A stretch of DNA of 64,000 nt, taken from the NCBI GenBank assembly GCA_004369085.1, contig ML210148.1, positions 366,977 through 430,976 on the forward strand, read 5' to 3'. Position 1 is the stretch's first letter; each line of letters starts with the position of its first letter. This document shows, one piece after another, positions 1 to 10,799 of the stretch. This stretch comes from Coprinopsis marcescibilis. Lineage: Eukaryota; Basidiomycota; Agaricomycetes; Agaricales; Psathyrellaceae. A program made the translations under genes and the position numbers. The notes beneath the pieces are model-generated. The model made no database searches. It was not told where the DNA came from and was given only the letters and a program-made list of their open reading frames with translations.

Positions 1-1
1 T

Positions 2-463
2 CGCTTCCGTCCAATCTTGACCCCGGGGTACGAAGCAATCATCAGCCTTTCGCTCATTTCTGGCAGATATTATCCTCGAATTCTTCGACATCCCCTTCTT
101 TGGCAATTGGTTCAACAAGCGTTCAACACCAAGACTCTTGAAACCGAGGTCAAACGGTATGAAAAATTCTGGGCTTTGGAAGGCCTAGTTGGTGGTTTCG
201 CCAATTCGTTGAATCCCGAAGATTATAAGAAATCTCGTACAGCGATGCTCGAGGAGGCAGACAAGAATGCCAGCGACGCCTTGGAAGATTATCGCGTACA
301 GTGTTTGAATCAGCAAGAGGATGATGATGATGGTGGTGGTGGGATGGGTGTGGTGGATGCTACTCCTTCTCAAGCCGAATCGCTTTCTGGTGGCGACGTG
401 GAGATGGAGGGCATCGACGATGAAGCCCAGCCGGGGTATCAATCCAACATGGAGCTGGATTGA
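2..463 (+). CDS. C-terminal part of an unrecognised protein (5' truncated)
   Basis: The frame is open from the window edge to a TGA at 461-463, so only the last 153 or so codons are present. The first half looks like a folded, helical domain with many Leu, Tyr and charged residues (for example RYEKFWALEGLVGGF). From about codon 100 the chain becomes acidic and glycine-rich (a run of Asp then Gly), which is typical of a disordered tail. I do not recognise the family. The gene converges on the TRAPPC12-like gene, with 229 bp between the two stop codons. No splice signal is needed inside this piece. A homology search with the upstream exons would be needed to name it. Confidence 0.6.
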   Translation, partial: RFRPILTPGYEAIISLSLISGRYYPRILRHPLLWQLVQQAFNTKTLETEVKRYEKFWALEGLVGGFANSLNPEDYKKSRTAMLEEADKNASDALEDYRVQCLNQQEDDDDGGGGMGVVDATPSQAESLSGGDVEMEGIDDEAQPGYQSNMELD

Positions 464-692
464 TTACATTACATTGTGTTTTGTTCTTCCTGACTACTAC
501 TTGCACATGCACGCTTTTGTTCGCTGTTGTCCAGACCAACCTGCTCATTAACTTGTCCATAACAAACTTGAACTCCATTCAGAATGTTTAAAGTTGCAGT
601 AAACGATCGAGAATCGAGAGCGAGGAAAAGGGGAAGACGGCGTTGTTGTGTATGCAGAAAAATCAGCTGAAAGTTCGTACAACTTGGACTGC

Positions 693-3277
693 TCAGTTCG
701 ACGGCAATTTGAGGCAACTGGTTTTCAATCCGTCGCCGCTCCATTTCGCCACCTCCACCAACAACTGTCTCTTCTTTTCGAAACCCAGCGTCGACTGCAG
801 CTCGTATAACGTCGCTGCAACGTCGGTCAGTTATAGGGTCATTGGGCACACACTAGGAGGACAACGGAAGGTTGCACGTACAAAGATTGAACAAAAAAGG
901 CTCCGCGACAACTACGCTTGAAGGAGATGACTTGAGAGCCGTCTCCATCACTTCTATTCCCTTGAACCAGAGAAGCACATGTCAAGTTGAGAAAAGCGGC
1001 GAAACGCAAGGAGACACGACGCACCTCTTTCAGGTTCCCTTGGCTAAGGAGTGCAACCGAAAGGTTGTTAACGGCCTAATATAACGGAGACACTAGCATC
1101 AGCAAGCAATTTAATAATATCTCACAGAATCAGCAGTCCTTACCGCATAGTCTTCATTATCTTTCTCAATCATCTCCTTAAGCACAGATGTGGCACTGGC
1201 CCAATCACCTTGGGCACTCGCTAGTAGCGCCGCGTTCATCCTCTTTTGACGCTCGTCCACAGTCGGATCCTCCGCGACAATCTCAAAGTGCTTCCCTGCC
1301 ATGTCCAAATTTCCCACCTGTAGATAGATACGGGCGACAGCCGAACGGAGGGCTGGACCAGACACGTCCTTTTGCTGACAGAGTGGCTCCAAGAGGCGGG
1401 TCGCCGCTATGCATTCCTGCGCCCTCCATTAATCAAACGTACATAACTAGAAGGATGATAGACTTGCCTTCATTTCAACCAGCTGGGAGGCAAGGATGAG
1501 GATAACTCTCGCGCCTCTTTCCTTCCACATGGACGAGACAGCTTCATTGCCCTTTGCCTGACGGGCCTTCAACTTGCACTTGCTTAGCAAAACGCTGAGG
1601 GCATCAAGATACCCCATATGATCGCCCGACCAGTACTTCAACCGCGTTTGCATAACCTCCAGCTCGAATGGAAGGATATTATCGAAGAGGTATTCGCGTG
1701 TTTCCTCGGGCTCTACCGCGTTCAGAACAGTGAACAGGTTTGTGCATTCGGCAGCTGTCTGATTGAACAGCCTGAGTCGGGCGAGACATGACAAGCGTAG
1801 ATACCACAGCTTATAGAAAGGTATCGTTCGTTAGAAAACGAAAGGCAGCCAGGCGGACAGAAGACTCACGCCGAGTACCAGGTTGACATCCGCTGGATCC
1901 GAGGCAACGATTCGGTCTCGAGCCATTCTGGCCAAGGCTCTCCAGCTGTTGGTCATCTACGAGGCATTCATCGTCATTCCAAACACAAGATGAGGAACGC
2001 CAGAGATCTTACAACAAGGGTATGGAAATCGGAATTCTGCCAGTCCCCAGTGACATCTCGCGTTGGACGTTTTTCAGGAGGATAAATATATTTGTTGACA
2101 AGTGTAGTTAGAGGGTCGGTCTAGGGTACACGAGAAAGCAAAGCGTGTTAAGACTTTGGATCGATTTATGATACAGTTAAGGAGATCTGGACAACCACCA
2201 TGTCAAATGATTAGAAAAAGAGCGGCGTACGTTTGGGATTGGTAAAAACATGGTAGGGATGGCTAGGCCTGGAACGGATACTTCTGGAACGTCGTCGTCG
2301 TCATCAAGATCGTCAATAGGCCGTGGTGGTACATCTTTGTTGATATTCGGTGAGTTGAAAGCCGGCGGGAGGATTGAAGGCAGAGGCTTGGCAAACAGGG
2401 GCAGGGGAGACGGAGAAACGGATGCCGAGAGCGGTACAGAGTCTGCCGCAGCAGGAGAGGCTATCGCCTGTCCTTCCGACGACCCAGACGCTGAGGACTC
2501 CTTCTCCTCGTCATCGTCAGATAAAGCATCACCTTCATCATCGATGAGGAAAGGATCAGGAACCTCTGGTTCTGTGTATGGACCCTGCTCCTCTGACAGG
2601 GCCATAAGCGACGTTACCGCGTGCTGTGACGCAGCCATCTGGGCGCTCCTCTTATTGTCTATGAGGACAACAGCAGGGACGACGGGGGCAGATATTGTCC
2701 GTTTCCGAAGAGCGCGTTCCTCAATCTCCTGACAACGTTTGTCGTAGTACCTGTCCTCGTCCTTGGGCGTCGACGTCGTGCGTTTGCGAGCTGAGGTCGA
2801 TCTGGATGCGAGAGTCGATGAGCGGGACGACGGAGAAGAGGGGAAGGAGATGGCGATGGAGGAGAACAGAGGGGTGAGGTTGGAAGCAAAGCCGCCTTCA
2901 GACACTCGTCTCGATTTGGAGTCCCGGCGTTTCTCCGGCGTCGCGGTCGGCGTGCCGGAGGTCTTCCGGGATCTGGCCAATGGCAGAGTGTGCAGGGCGT
3001 CATCGAGGCGCTGTATTTGTCGTTTGACCTTCTTTGCGACTACCGATTTCAAATGGGAGGGTGAGGGTGTTAACGTCGACAACCGCGCCCTCAGTGGGGA
3101 CGACGACGACGATGACCCTACGGTTAAACTCGTGCTCCTGTCTCGCTTGTTGGGCGTTGGCGACGGCGGGGGTGATGATGGGACCAACGAGTGCTCTGCA
3201 GCGGGGAACGCAGTCGTATTTGTCGCCGGCGACTCGCACGACGGCGGCATGGATGGTCTCTTCTTCTTGAGGAGCAT
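693..3277 (-). CDS. TRAPPC12-like subunit of the TRAPP trafficking complex
   Basis: Eight exons join in frame to about 702 residues: 3277-2231, 2120-2013, 1956-1870, 1809-1468, 1416-1144, 1075-1025, 960-882 and 814-693. The first 349 residues are Ser/Pro-rich and probably disordered. The rest matches the order of motifs I remember from metazoan TRAPPC12: TNSWRAL, LWYLRLSCLARLRLF, a segment containing LKYWSGDHMGYLDALS, then TPR-like helices and AVNNLSVALLSQGNLKE near the end. TRAPPC12 is a TPR protein of TRAPPIII, which acts as a Rab1/Ypt1 exchange factor in ER-Golgi and autophagy traffic. Budding yeast lacks it but filamentous fungi have it. Intron 4 (1417-1467) has a GC donor in the context AAG|GCAAGT. 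The start ATG at 3277 opens the long frame. The family call is strong; the exact start is less certain. Confidence 0.88.
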
Positions 3278-4269
3278 AACGGTAAGGATCGTGGTCGATG
3301 GTTGAGTCTACAGGACTAAGGGAAAGGAGAAGCTTGTATTGAGTCCTTATATACCTCTGACGTTTGGCTTGCACTTGCCGAATGCGATTAAATTTTTGGA
3401 TCAATCCATATCCCCGTTGCCTTGCTCGTTGCGCCGTTACAAAAGGCGGAACCAATTTCAAGGGCAACCGAATGACAATACACAGCTGTGCGATTCGATA
3501 CAGTACCCACCGAGGTCAGGATAACCCTCGAGAGACGAGATTTGGCCAGGTCCTCCTATCGCGGTCATCTGAGTCTGGTCTTCTGATTCCCATCCGTATT
3601 ACGGATATCCTCCATTCTTACCAAAAAGCTCTTGTTCGGGCTGGGCAAGTCCCGGCATCTGCTTTCTCTTTCACGAAAGCACAAGGCGTTGCTTTGCCAG
3701 CTGCCTGCTCCTGCAACAATGTCATTCGTGACAGCCAGCAGGTCCCAAGACACTTCCGCGGGTTTGGGCAGCCAGATAACGAGAAGGACGGTCCTGTGAC
3801 AAGTTATTCGGAATAGAGACGGACAGGCGGTGGTTGCCCGCAGGAAGCATCCCGAAACAACTATCGTCACTTCTAAGCAGCAAGGAGTGTAATTGCTTCA
3901 TGTACGTGAAGAATACGGTAGAGACTGGCATAATGCAACAACGAACAAAACAAGATTTCGACAACGAAGAGAGCGTGCATGTGGACTACTGAACCAGTAT
4001 CCTTGAATAGTTGAAATCAATACAATAAAAAAGGGATATGCGTGCGGGTATGAATCGATAGCAAGAAAGAGCGTGAAAAGACTGAATGGGGAAACAAGGG
4101 CATTGGCATACGCGAAATCGATAATCAATCGCTCTTTGCGTGTTGGAAGTATACATTCCAACAGTTAATTACGGGAGTGTAGTTTAAAGGGCGCTGGAAT
4201 GGTATGCGCTTGAGCATGAAATGGTAATGCAGTGCGCCACGGCTAGTATAACAAGATTCATGGAACTTA
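3278..4269. other. Intergenic region upstream of the TRAPPC12-like gene
   Basis: About 1 kb lies between the TRAPPC12-like start and the stop of the Kar9-GAR gene. It should hold the TRAPPC12-like promoter and the Kar9-GAR 3' UTR. The reading frames here are short and have no recognisable motif. I see no RNA gene or repeat. Confidence 0.5.
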
Positions 4270-7200
4270 TCACAACGAGCCCGCTTGGCGGTTCAAAATA
4301 TAAAGGTTGAGGTCTTGCCAGCCTAATCCATCGTTAGCTTTCTCGCCAAATGTCTCAACGCAAGACTCACCTCCTCCAACACGGCACATAACTTTCTTGC
4401 TAGTCACCATCGTCACTTTCGGCTTTCCATCCCCTTCCCCTGCACCCGCCTTCGTTGCTCGCGTCAATGTGGTCAAACGAAGGGTAACGACCTTCCTTCC
4501 CAAAGCGTTCGAGAAAGCGTACTGAGCCTTGACCTCTTCCCCGTCGCGTGGTGCCTTCTTCAATGGTGGGTCAACCCGTTCAATAACCAGCCCATGCGGT
4601 ATGCTATTCACTATCCTCGCAACCTCCACGTCCAACGGATCCTTAGAGTTAGCCACCTCATACTCGAACGTAAATTCACCACTATTCCCATTAACCAAGC
4701 TGAACTTCGATCCGTTCTCGAACATGCTCAAGCTCGGCGTATGCGACCCAGCACGCGAACCCGGTCTAGACGAAGACACCGTACTCGCGTTACCATCTCG
4801 GAAACTAGACGGCGGAAGCGAAGGCCGGATACTCCCACTTGTACTCCGGCTCATCATCATCATTAGATCAGGTGTCTGGGCTCGTCGCGCTCCTGCCTTG
4901 AATTGAGACATGCGGAATGTGGGGCTCTCCGCGCCAGCCCTGTTATATCCTCCTGGGATGTGGGACATGGAAGACGTCGACCTTCCCCCAGGTGAGGCGG
5001 CACTGAGGTGGACGGATGGGATTGGGATCATTGACCGACTGGGTGGCCGTGGAGGGTGCGATCCAGGGGTGTACATTCCAGAAACAGACATAGTTGGGGA
5101 TAATGACCGATTTTGATAGTCTGGAGAGTGCATGCCGGGACTCCAATCAGAGGCCCCAGACGTCGAGATGGATCTAAAGTTGCCTGAAGGTCCAGGCATA
5201 TGTGAGGGTGTTCTTGAGCTTCCTTTGGGAGTATTAGCAAGAGAAGACGGATTTGCATTGCTGACAGATCTCGAAGGAGTTTGTGCTCGAGAGGGTGGGC
5301 GTGAGGGCAGCCGTAGGCTGTTTGATTGCGTGGATTTACTTGAAGCGGTTGAGATAGGCGCTGGTCGCTGGTTGTGTTGGGATGAGGATTGGGATGTTGA
5401 TATTGAAGAACCAAGAGGAGACCATGGCCTCGATGATGCCATCGACGCTCTCGACGAACTGCGAGGGCGGTGGGGTGTGCCAACATTGCCGAGAGGAGGA
5501 ACAGGTGGGATCTCTTCCCCTGTCATACTACTGAACGATTTATACATCCCTGTAGCAGATGGTGGTCGCGAACCTCCTCGAGACGGGGTGCCTTTGATGC
5601 CGTTTTTCTTCTCGTCATCAAGAACCTTGGTACTGCTGTTCCACGTTGGTTTCAGAGACAGGCTTCCATGGGTTCCGTTGGAGAGTGATGGGCGCGACCT
5701 TCCGAATGTCGAGTTGCCCGAGTACGATTGATGAATAGACATCGTTGACTCGCTGAGCACACGAGGAGATGAATCTGGGGTCGCGCTCAGACTGTACTTG
5801 TGTCCGGGCCTGTCGGGGGTGATAGGGTCGACGGGTTTGGACGTGAATATTGAGGTTCTCTGCTTCCTGAGACCCTGTGAGGCCGGTGGTGCGCTGATTG
5901 TTGCAGCTAGTGCTGGTGCTTTCGCTTTCTTCGACACCGACAAGGGGCTGACTACTGAGGCACTGGCGGTTGTTGTCGCGGTGGCGTTGTTCTTCGAGCC
6001 ATTTCCAAATTTCCTGGCAAACTTTCTGAACGGTGATATAGATCGAGAAAAAGCGCTGCCTTTCTCCGCCTTATCAAGCTTTGTGCGAGAACCGTTGGAG
6101 GGTGTTGCAAGCGCACTGATTTGGGAAGTGGATGCGTTAGTTCCAGATGTGCTCGATCCGTTCTCGCTTCCTGCGCCGTCAGCGTTGAGAAGTATTTTAC
6201 GGACATTCTCTAGCTCCGTGTCCGTCCTCGCTATTCGCTCGCGCAGCGTTTTCCAGCGTTGCGCAGATTCTGAGTGACGTCGAAGCGTCTCGCCGTTTTT
6301 CGTCACTCGGTCCCGGACGCCACGGTCTATGATAGCAAGAACCTTGGAAGTAGCAGGCATGTAATGTCTACAGGTCGTCAGATATCGGGAATCGTACCTC
6401 CCCGAAATGTATGCTTACTTCTTTTTCGCTTCATACGAGTCCACAAGGGATTGGAAGGTGTCGATAGACACGGGCTGCTTTTCACTGCCATTCCTGCCTG
6501 GGGTTGCTGCACTGAAAAAGTCTTCTGTGGTGACGCTGGTTTTTCGATGGTGAACTTGGAAGATAAAGTCCTGGAGGAAATGAGGATTAATCCTCTATCT
6601 CGGAAAAATTCTGGAAGCCTTACCTGACACCGATTCACCGCCTTCTCTAGACTACTCATCATCCCATCGGCCTGGTCCGTCACAGTTCTAAACACCGTTA
6701 ACCACTTGTCTTCCTTGAGTTCCTCCCTGAGAACGTCACTTTCATCCTGGACCGATTCCCATTCTCCCAATAATGTCGCATGCTTCCTTAGCAATGCCGC
6801 TACGGCTTCGCTTTGGGGCTCGTTCCAAGACGAGTTGCTTGATAAGGTCGGCGTTGTAGCCATTGTGATGGTTTTCGCGGTGGTAGGTGTTGCGGCCGGA
6901 GGTGTAGCATCGAGAAATGGCTGTATGTTCTCAGTGACAGATTTGATTCCTGTCTCGACGGACCCCAGTCGCTCATCAAGGCTCATCAAAGATTGGTCGA
7001 TGATGCTCGAAACATTCGTATCCTTGCCGCCTGGCGAGCTAGGATCGGAAGGCTGCGACTGCGACTGCGATTTGTGGCGCAGTTCTTGAATCTCGAAAAT
7101 TCTAGTCTGGATATCCGAAATGGCATACTGAAGTTCCGTAATACGCGTAGAGACGGCGAGCACCCGAATCCCACTAAAGAAACACTGTGAGCGATAACAC

Positions 7201-7546
7201 ACTCATCATGCTGTGAGAAACGCACTCTGGACTGGGGCTTCTCTCGCGTTCCGAGTGTCGAGGACTGGAAACCGAACCAACTACCGAACCCCCTGGCCGT
7301 CCCAAAGTGACCGTTGCGTTTTCTGAAAGCAGTTAGCATGCGTTTCGGAACTTGAAGAGAAGCTCGCTCACCATCATCATCCAGGCCAAATGAATTGCTC
7401 TTCAGCGAGGACGTGGACGATGCAGCAGAGAGGTTGGAATGGATCGATGCCGGGGATGCAGGCACTTGGTTTGCGCTAGCTGCCGAGCTGTAATGCGATA
7501 CAGACGACGATGACGACGAGGATGCTACGCTTAGGACGCTGCTCAT
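4270..7546 (-). CDS. Kar9-domain protein with C-terminal GAS2/GAR microtubule-binding domain
   Basis: Six exons give about 1,007 residues: 7546-7372, 7322-7226, 7173-6624, 6570-6419, 6367-4371 and 4322-4270. After a Ser-rich start, residues about 90-370 form a helical Kar9-type domain, including KKHYMPATSKVLAIIDRGVR with a conserved exon junction inside it. A long Ser/Pro-rich linker follows. It holds two SxIP motifs (SMIP near 770, SHIP near 793) of the kind that bind EB1/Bim1. Residues about 885-1003 end in VMCRVGGGWQDLNLYILNR, the signature of a GAR domain. In yeast Kar9 links Bim1 and myosin V to place the spindle; GAR domains bind microtubules. The last intron (4323-4370, 48 bp) contains no stop, so retention would insert 16 residues into the GAR motif. 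The role inferred is spindle or nuclear positioning along microtubules. Confidence 0.85.
4323..4370 (-). other. Stop-free 48-bp intron in the GAR domain
   Basis: The intron has a GTGAGT donor and an ATTAG acceptor. It is 16 codons long in frame without a stop. Removing it restores the GAR motif RVGGGWQDL; keeping it would insert 16 residues between the last two glycines and the tryptophan. Confidence 0.8.
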
Positions 7547-8309
7547 AGAGTTCTGTGCGCAGAAGCGAGGTGGAGTGGCGGGGAATAAAGAAACAGAACT
7601 TGGTGGCCTATAAAGAGGGTATTGCTGATCGAGTTTCGGAGTCACAGGCTGGAGTAATAGCGAGTAAACAGCCGATTAAACGAAAGGCGGTTGATATATA
7701 TTTATCGAACAACGTTCTTGTTCCACTGGGTTGTTGCTGGAATGTCGAAGACTGTCGCCGTCGTTGACGTTGCCGGGGTTGCTGGTTGGGAGAGAACAAA
7801 GACTCGGAACGATTTGGGGTATAAGGTGAGCGTTCTGGTCCTCGGCTGGGACCTAGCTCTTGCCTGCACAGCGATTCGAAAGCCAGAATATCGCAGAATA
7901 ACGATAATCTATCTCCCCTAGCTGGAAGCTGAGTCGATGGCACCAGTCCAAAGCTTCCTTGACACGGTCACCACAATCAAAATCATACTCTGATGGCTCA
8001 CTCTCACGCCGCATACGTATAGTACTGTACATGCTATAGTCTCCGCATTCAGCAAGATTTTTTCATTTAATAACACACTGAAATACTTTCTCTATACGAA
8101 TGGCAGCTGACATCCATACATGCAGTTCATACCATATGCAAAGCAATATAAAGCGGTCGTCGTAAGTGTATAGTCTGAATGTTGAAAGTTCATTGATGCG
8201 CATCCCTCGTAAAGACATAAATCTAAACATTAAACGTTAAATGCGTAACTGCCACCGACTTAGTTGTGTAACTACATACAGCAAACAGTTTCTCGTGCCC
8301 CCCACTCCT
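7547..8309. other. Intergenic region: Kar9-GAR promoter and ERG4 3' flank
   Basis: This 760-bp stretch lies upstream of the Kar9-GAR start and downstream of the ERG4 stop. A TATA-like run (ttgatatatattta) lies near 7690-7704, about 150 bp upstream of the Kar9-GAR ATG. The part nearest ERG4 is AT-rich. Frames here are short and basic or Gln-rich and look like untranslated leader. Confidence 0.45.
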
Positions 8310-10187
8310 CTAATATACATACGGGATATACTTGTACTTGACGATATCGCAGTACTGCACCCAATCCTTTCCGTACTTCTTGGAGCAGCGTTCAAAGTCG
8401 CGTGTACAGCGGTGAAGGAGGACAACAATGAAGAAGATGGAGTAGAAGTATGGAATGATGGTGGCCGTTCCGACAATGGCTCCCCAGGTCAAGCTCATCA
8501 CCCAGTCGGCGACGTAGTTGGGCTTACGGGAGTAGGCCCAGAACCCACTGGTCAAGAGACGATTTCTGAAAAACAAATCGAGATTTAATGATCCAGTTCC
8601 CCGTAGGAAAGAGTTGGATGTACTGACCCATGCTCGGTTTGAACGTATGTTGGGTTCTTGACAGTGTTCCATGGAAGTTGGGGGAAAGTCTTGCGGAACT
8701 TGTAGGTTCCTTGTGTTTGCATCTTGAAGTGACTTTTTTGTGCCATAGCGGTGTCCCAACTAAATTATAGGTTGAGTCTGGGTCGACCCAGTCTTGGAAA
8801 AATATGACAACTTACATGTAGTAAGCAGTGAGGATGACAGAGTAGATGAAGACGTAACCGGCAGTGGAGAATTGATACTTGGTCGGGTCGTGCGAGGCCA
8901 TGTATACAACGGAGTAGACATAGGACTATTGGAGATGTTAGAAATGCGAAATAAACTCCCTAAGAGATAGACGCCTTACGAATGGTACACCGGAGAAATT
9001 CCAGAAGATGACCATAAAGCCCCACCTGAATATTTAGTCAGTCAGCATCCACGGTGACAATAAGAGCAACGCACTTTTCGTGGTAAATATCCCAGGTCTG
9101 TGGGATGCACTCTTCACCCTTGGCACTGTAAGGAGATATGGATAATGACTCGGGAAAGTGATAGCGAGCAGATGCCTTACCAAGCATTGATATAGAGGCC
9201 AGTAGCCAAAATCATGAAAGCCATGTTCTTCATAGATGAGGATTAGGGATGGCATCACGGTTAAAAGGCGAATAACCCACGGGAGTAACATATCCCAATG
9301 TCTCGTACTGCTTGCAAGCGCCTGAGACGGAGAGGAAGAAGACGAGAACCCATGGGATTCGGACTTCAGCCCACATTTTGAGGCACACAGGACCAATGTG
9401 GGGGTTGAGAGAAGCACCCATGAAGTAGTCGTACACAAAGTTGCCAGACATGCGAATGGCGGTATTGGTAGCGATGGCGTGGATGTAGGTCAGGAGGGAA
9501 ACACCAAATCCGTATATCATGGATACAGTCATGAGATGGCCGTAGTTGTCGATGATCTCTGTCAGGCGGAAGATATGGAAGTAGTGGAGGAAACCAGCGG
9601 TGGCCAAAGTCGCATAAAGGCAGACGAGAGCGTTGCAGTTGTATTGCAGGGTCTTGTAGCCAAGGGACGGCACGGGGAGACCTTCTTGAGAGTATCCGGG
9701 CATGACAAGCGCAATGACCAGCTGGAAGACGACGTTGCCGGTATAGACTTTCCAAGCGTATGCATTGGGGCTTGCATCCTATTAAAAATTAGATTGAAAG
9801 CCGCCGATTCAACCTTTGGGAACGTGCCTTCTTGATGTGACCCCACATCCTCCAGAGAAAGGGTGCAATATCCTCGGTCGAGGTGGGATGAACGAGCTTG
9901 CCATCATAGAACCAGAGGCAAATCCAGAGATAATACATGAGGATTGGGAAAAAAGTCATGATAGCTGCGACACCCCATGGCCCACCAAACTCATAACTGG
10001 AAGAAAACGCGTATTCAATGGGTTAGTCGCGTGAAAAGAGCTGGTACACGTACTCGGTGTGAGTATCGAGTTCCTTGTCTCTCTGCCTGCCGACCTCACT
10101 GATGTGGAGTGAACTCTTTTGGACATTCAGGCCAGTGCGTTGGCGCAGGCCACTGTCGTTGGCAACCGCTGACGACTTGGAGGACAT
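8310..10187 (-). CDS. ERG4: Sterol C-24(28) reductase, last step of ergosterol synthesis
   Basis: Nine exons join to 480 residues, close to the 473 of yeast Erg4: 10187-10054, 9996-9828, 9778-9281, 9227-9181, 9125-9075, 9025-8980, 8925-8816, 8759-8628 and 8565-8310. It reduces ergosta-5,7,22,24(28)-tetraenol to ergosterol with NADPH in the ER membrane. Diagnostic stretches are MGASLNPHIG, SVSGACKQYETLGYVTP, LATGLYINACAKGEE, TFPQLPWNTVKNP, LLTSGFWAYSRKPNYVADW and the C-terminal KYGKDW...YIPYVY. The ending in IPYVY fits Erg4 better than the related C-14 reductase Erg24. Hydrophobic segments run throughout. Intron 2 (9779-9827) uses a GC donor (AAG|GCACGT), and intron 8 has an unusual GTCAGT donor. 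The gene shares a divergent promoter with the MPE1 homologue. Confidence 0.95.
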
Positions 10188-10799
10188 TTTAGTCAAGAGA
10201 CAGAAAAGCCGGGGCCTCTATCGAACGATTTCTTGGACGCCTTTAAATCGGCAGCGGCAGGAGCAATATTTCCCTTCTTCGGCTCAACCGGTGACATGTT
10301 GTCATACGACTTTATGTGAAAAGTTGGTAAGCCGAAAAGACTTGCTACATAATTAACGCCGCAGCTTGTATTCCTGCTGTCACGACAGCAGTGTCACTAC
10401 TTGCTGCTGTAATGAGCGCTGAAGCTGCCCTCGAGCCTTGGTCAATAGTGTCTGTGGTCGCGAACTGTCTGGCGGCTGGGGACAACTCTGAGCCGCTGTA
10501 CCGAGCGGCTGACGCCGAATTTCGGTAGCTTGTGCTACCAGGAATCCAGGATTTACGTTGTTTCTGGAATGTTGTCAGGAAGGTTAATCTGATATCTTTG
10601 ATATTGATTTGTAGTTTATTTCCTTTTCCTTTGGGTGGACAGCGATAGAAACTGATTTTTTGGCTGTGTCGGCCTCGGCGGACCGTCATTCAGAAGCCGG
10701 GGCCCGGCAGACCCGGACCTCCGTCCGGTTGTGTTCAATGTGGCTTGGACCACTGGCGCTCGTCTCCCTCGTCCTTTACCTTTACTACTCCCTAATACA
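10188..10799. promoter_or_regulatory. Divergent promoter between ERG4 and the MPE1 homologue
   Basis: The two start codons are 612 bp apart and point away from each other. Several inverted repeats are visible: TGACA-TGT-TGTCA near 10291-10303, CTGCTGTC-AC-GACAGCAG at 10374-10391, and GGTAGC-TTGT-GCTACC at 10524-10539. Such dyads suit dimeric regulators, but which protein binds is unknown. I did not find a clear sterol-regulatory-element match. Short frames on both strands have no recognisable motif. Confidence 0.5.

Noticed and set aside
2250..3305. Overlapping plus-strand frames opposite the TRAPPC12-like N-terminus
   Set aside because: They are antisense to a Ser/Pro-rich coding exon; composition, not coding, explains their length.
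5132..5731. 199-residue plus-strand frame opposite the Kar9-GAR gene
   Set aside because: It is the antisense shadow of the low-complexity linker of the Kar9-GAR exon, with no motif and no splice support.
6378..7645. Separate gene upstream of the 696-residue frame at 4270-6360
   Set aside because: Canonical introns at 6368-6418 and 6571-6623 join the two in frame through a conserved Kar9 motif, so they are one gene.
10345..10689. 114-residue minus-strand frame in the ERG4-MPE1 promoter
   Set aside because: No known motif, and it lies entirely inside the divergent promoter.
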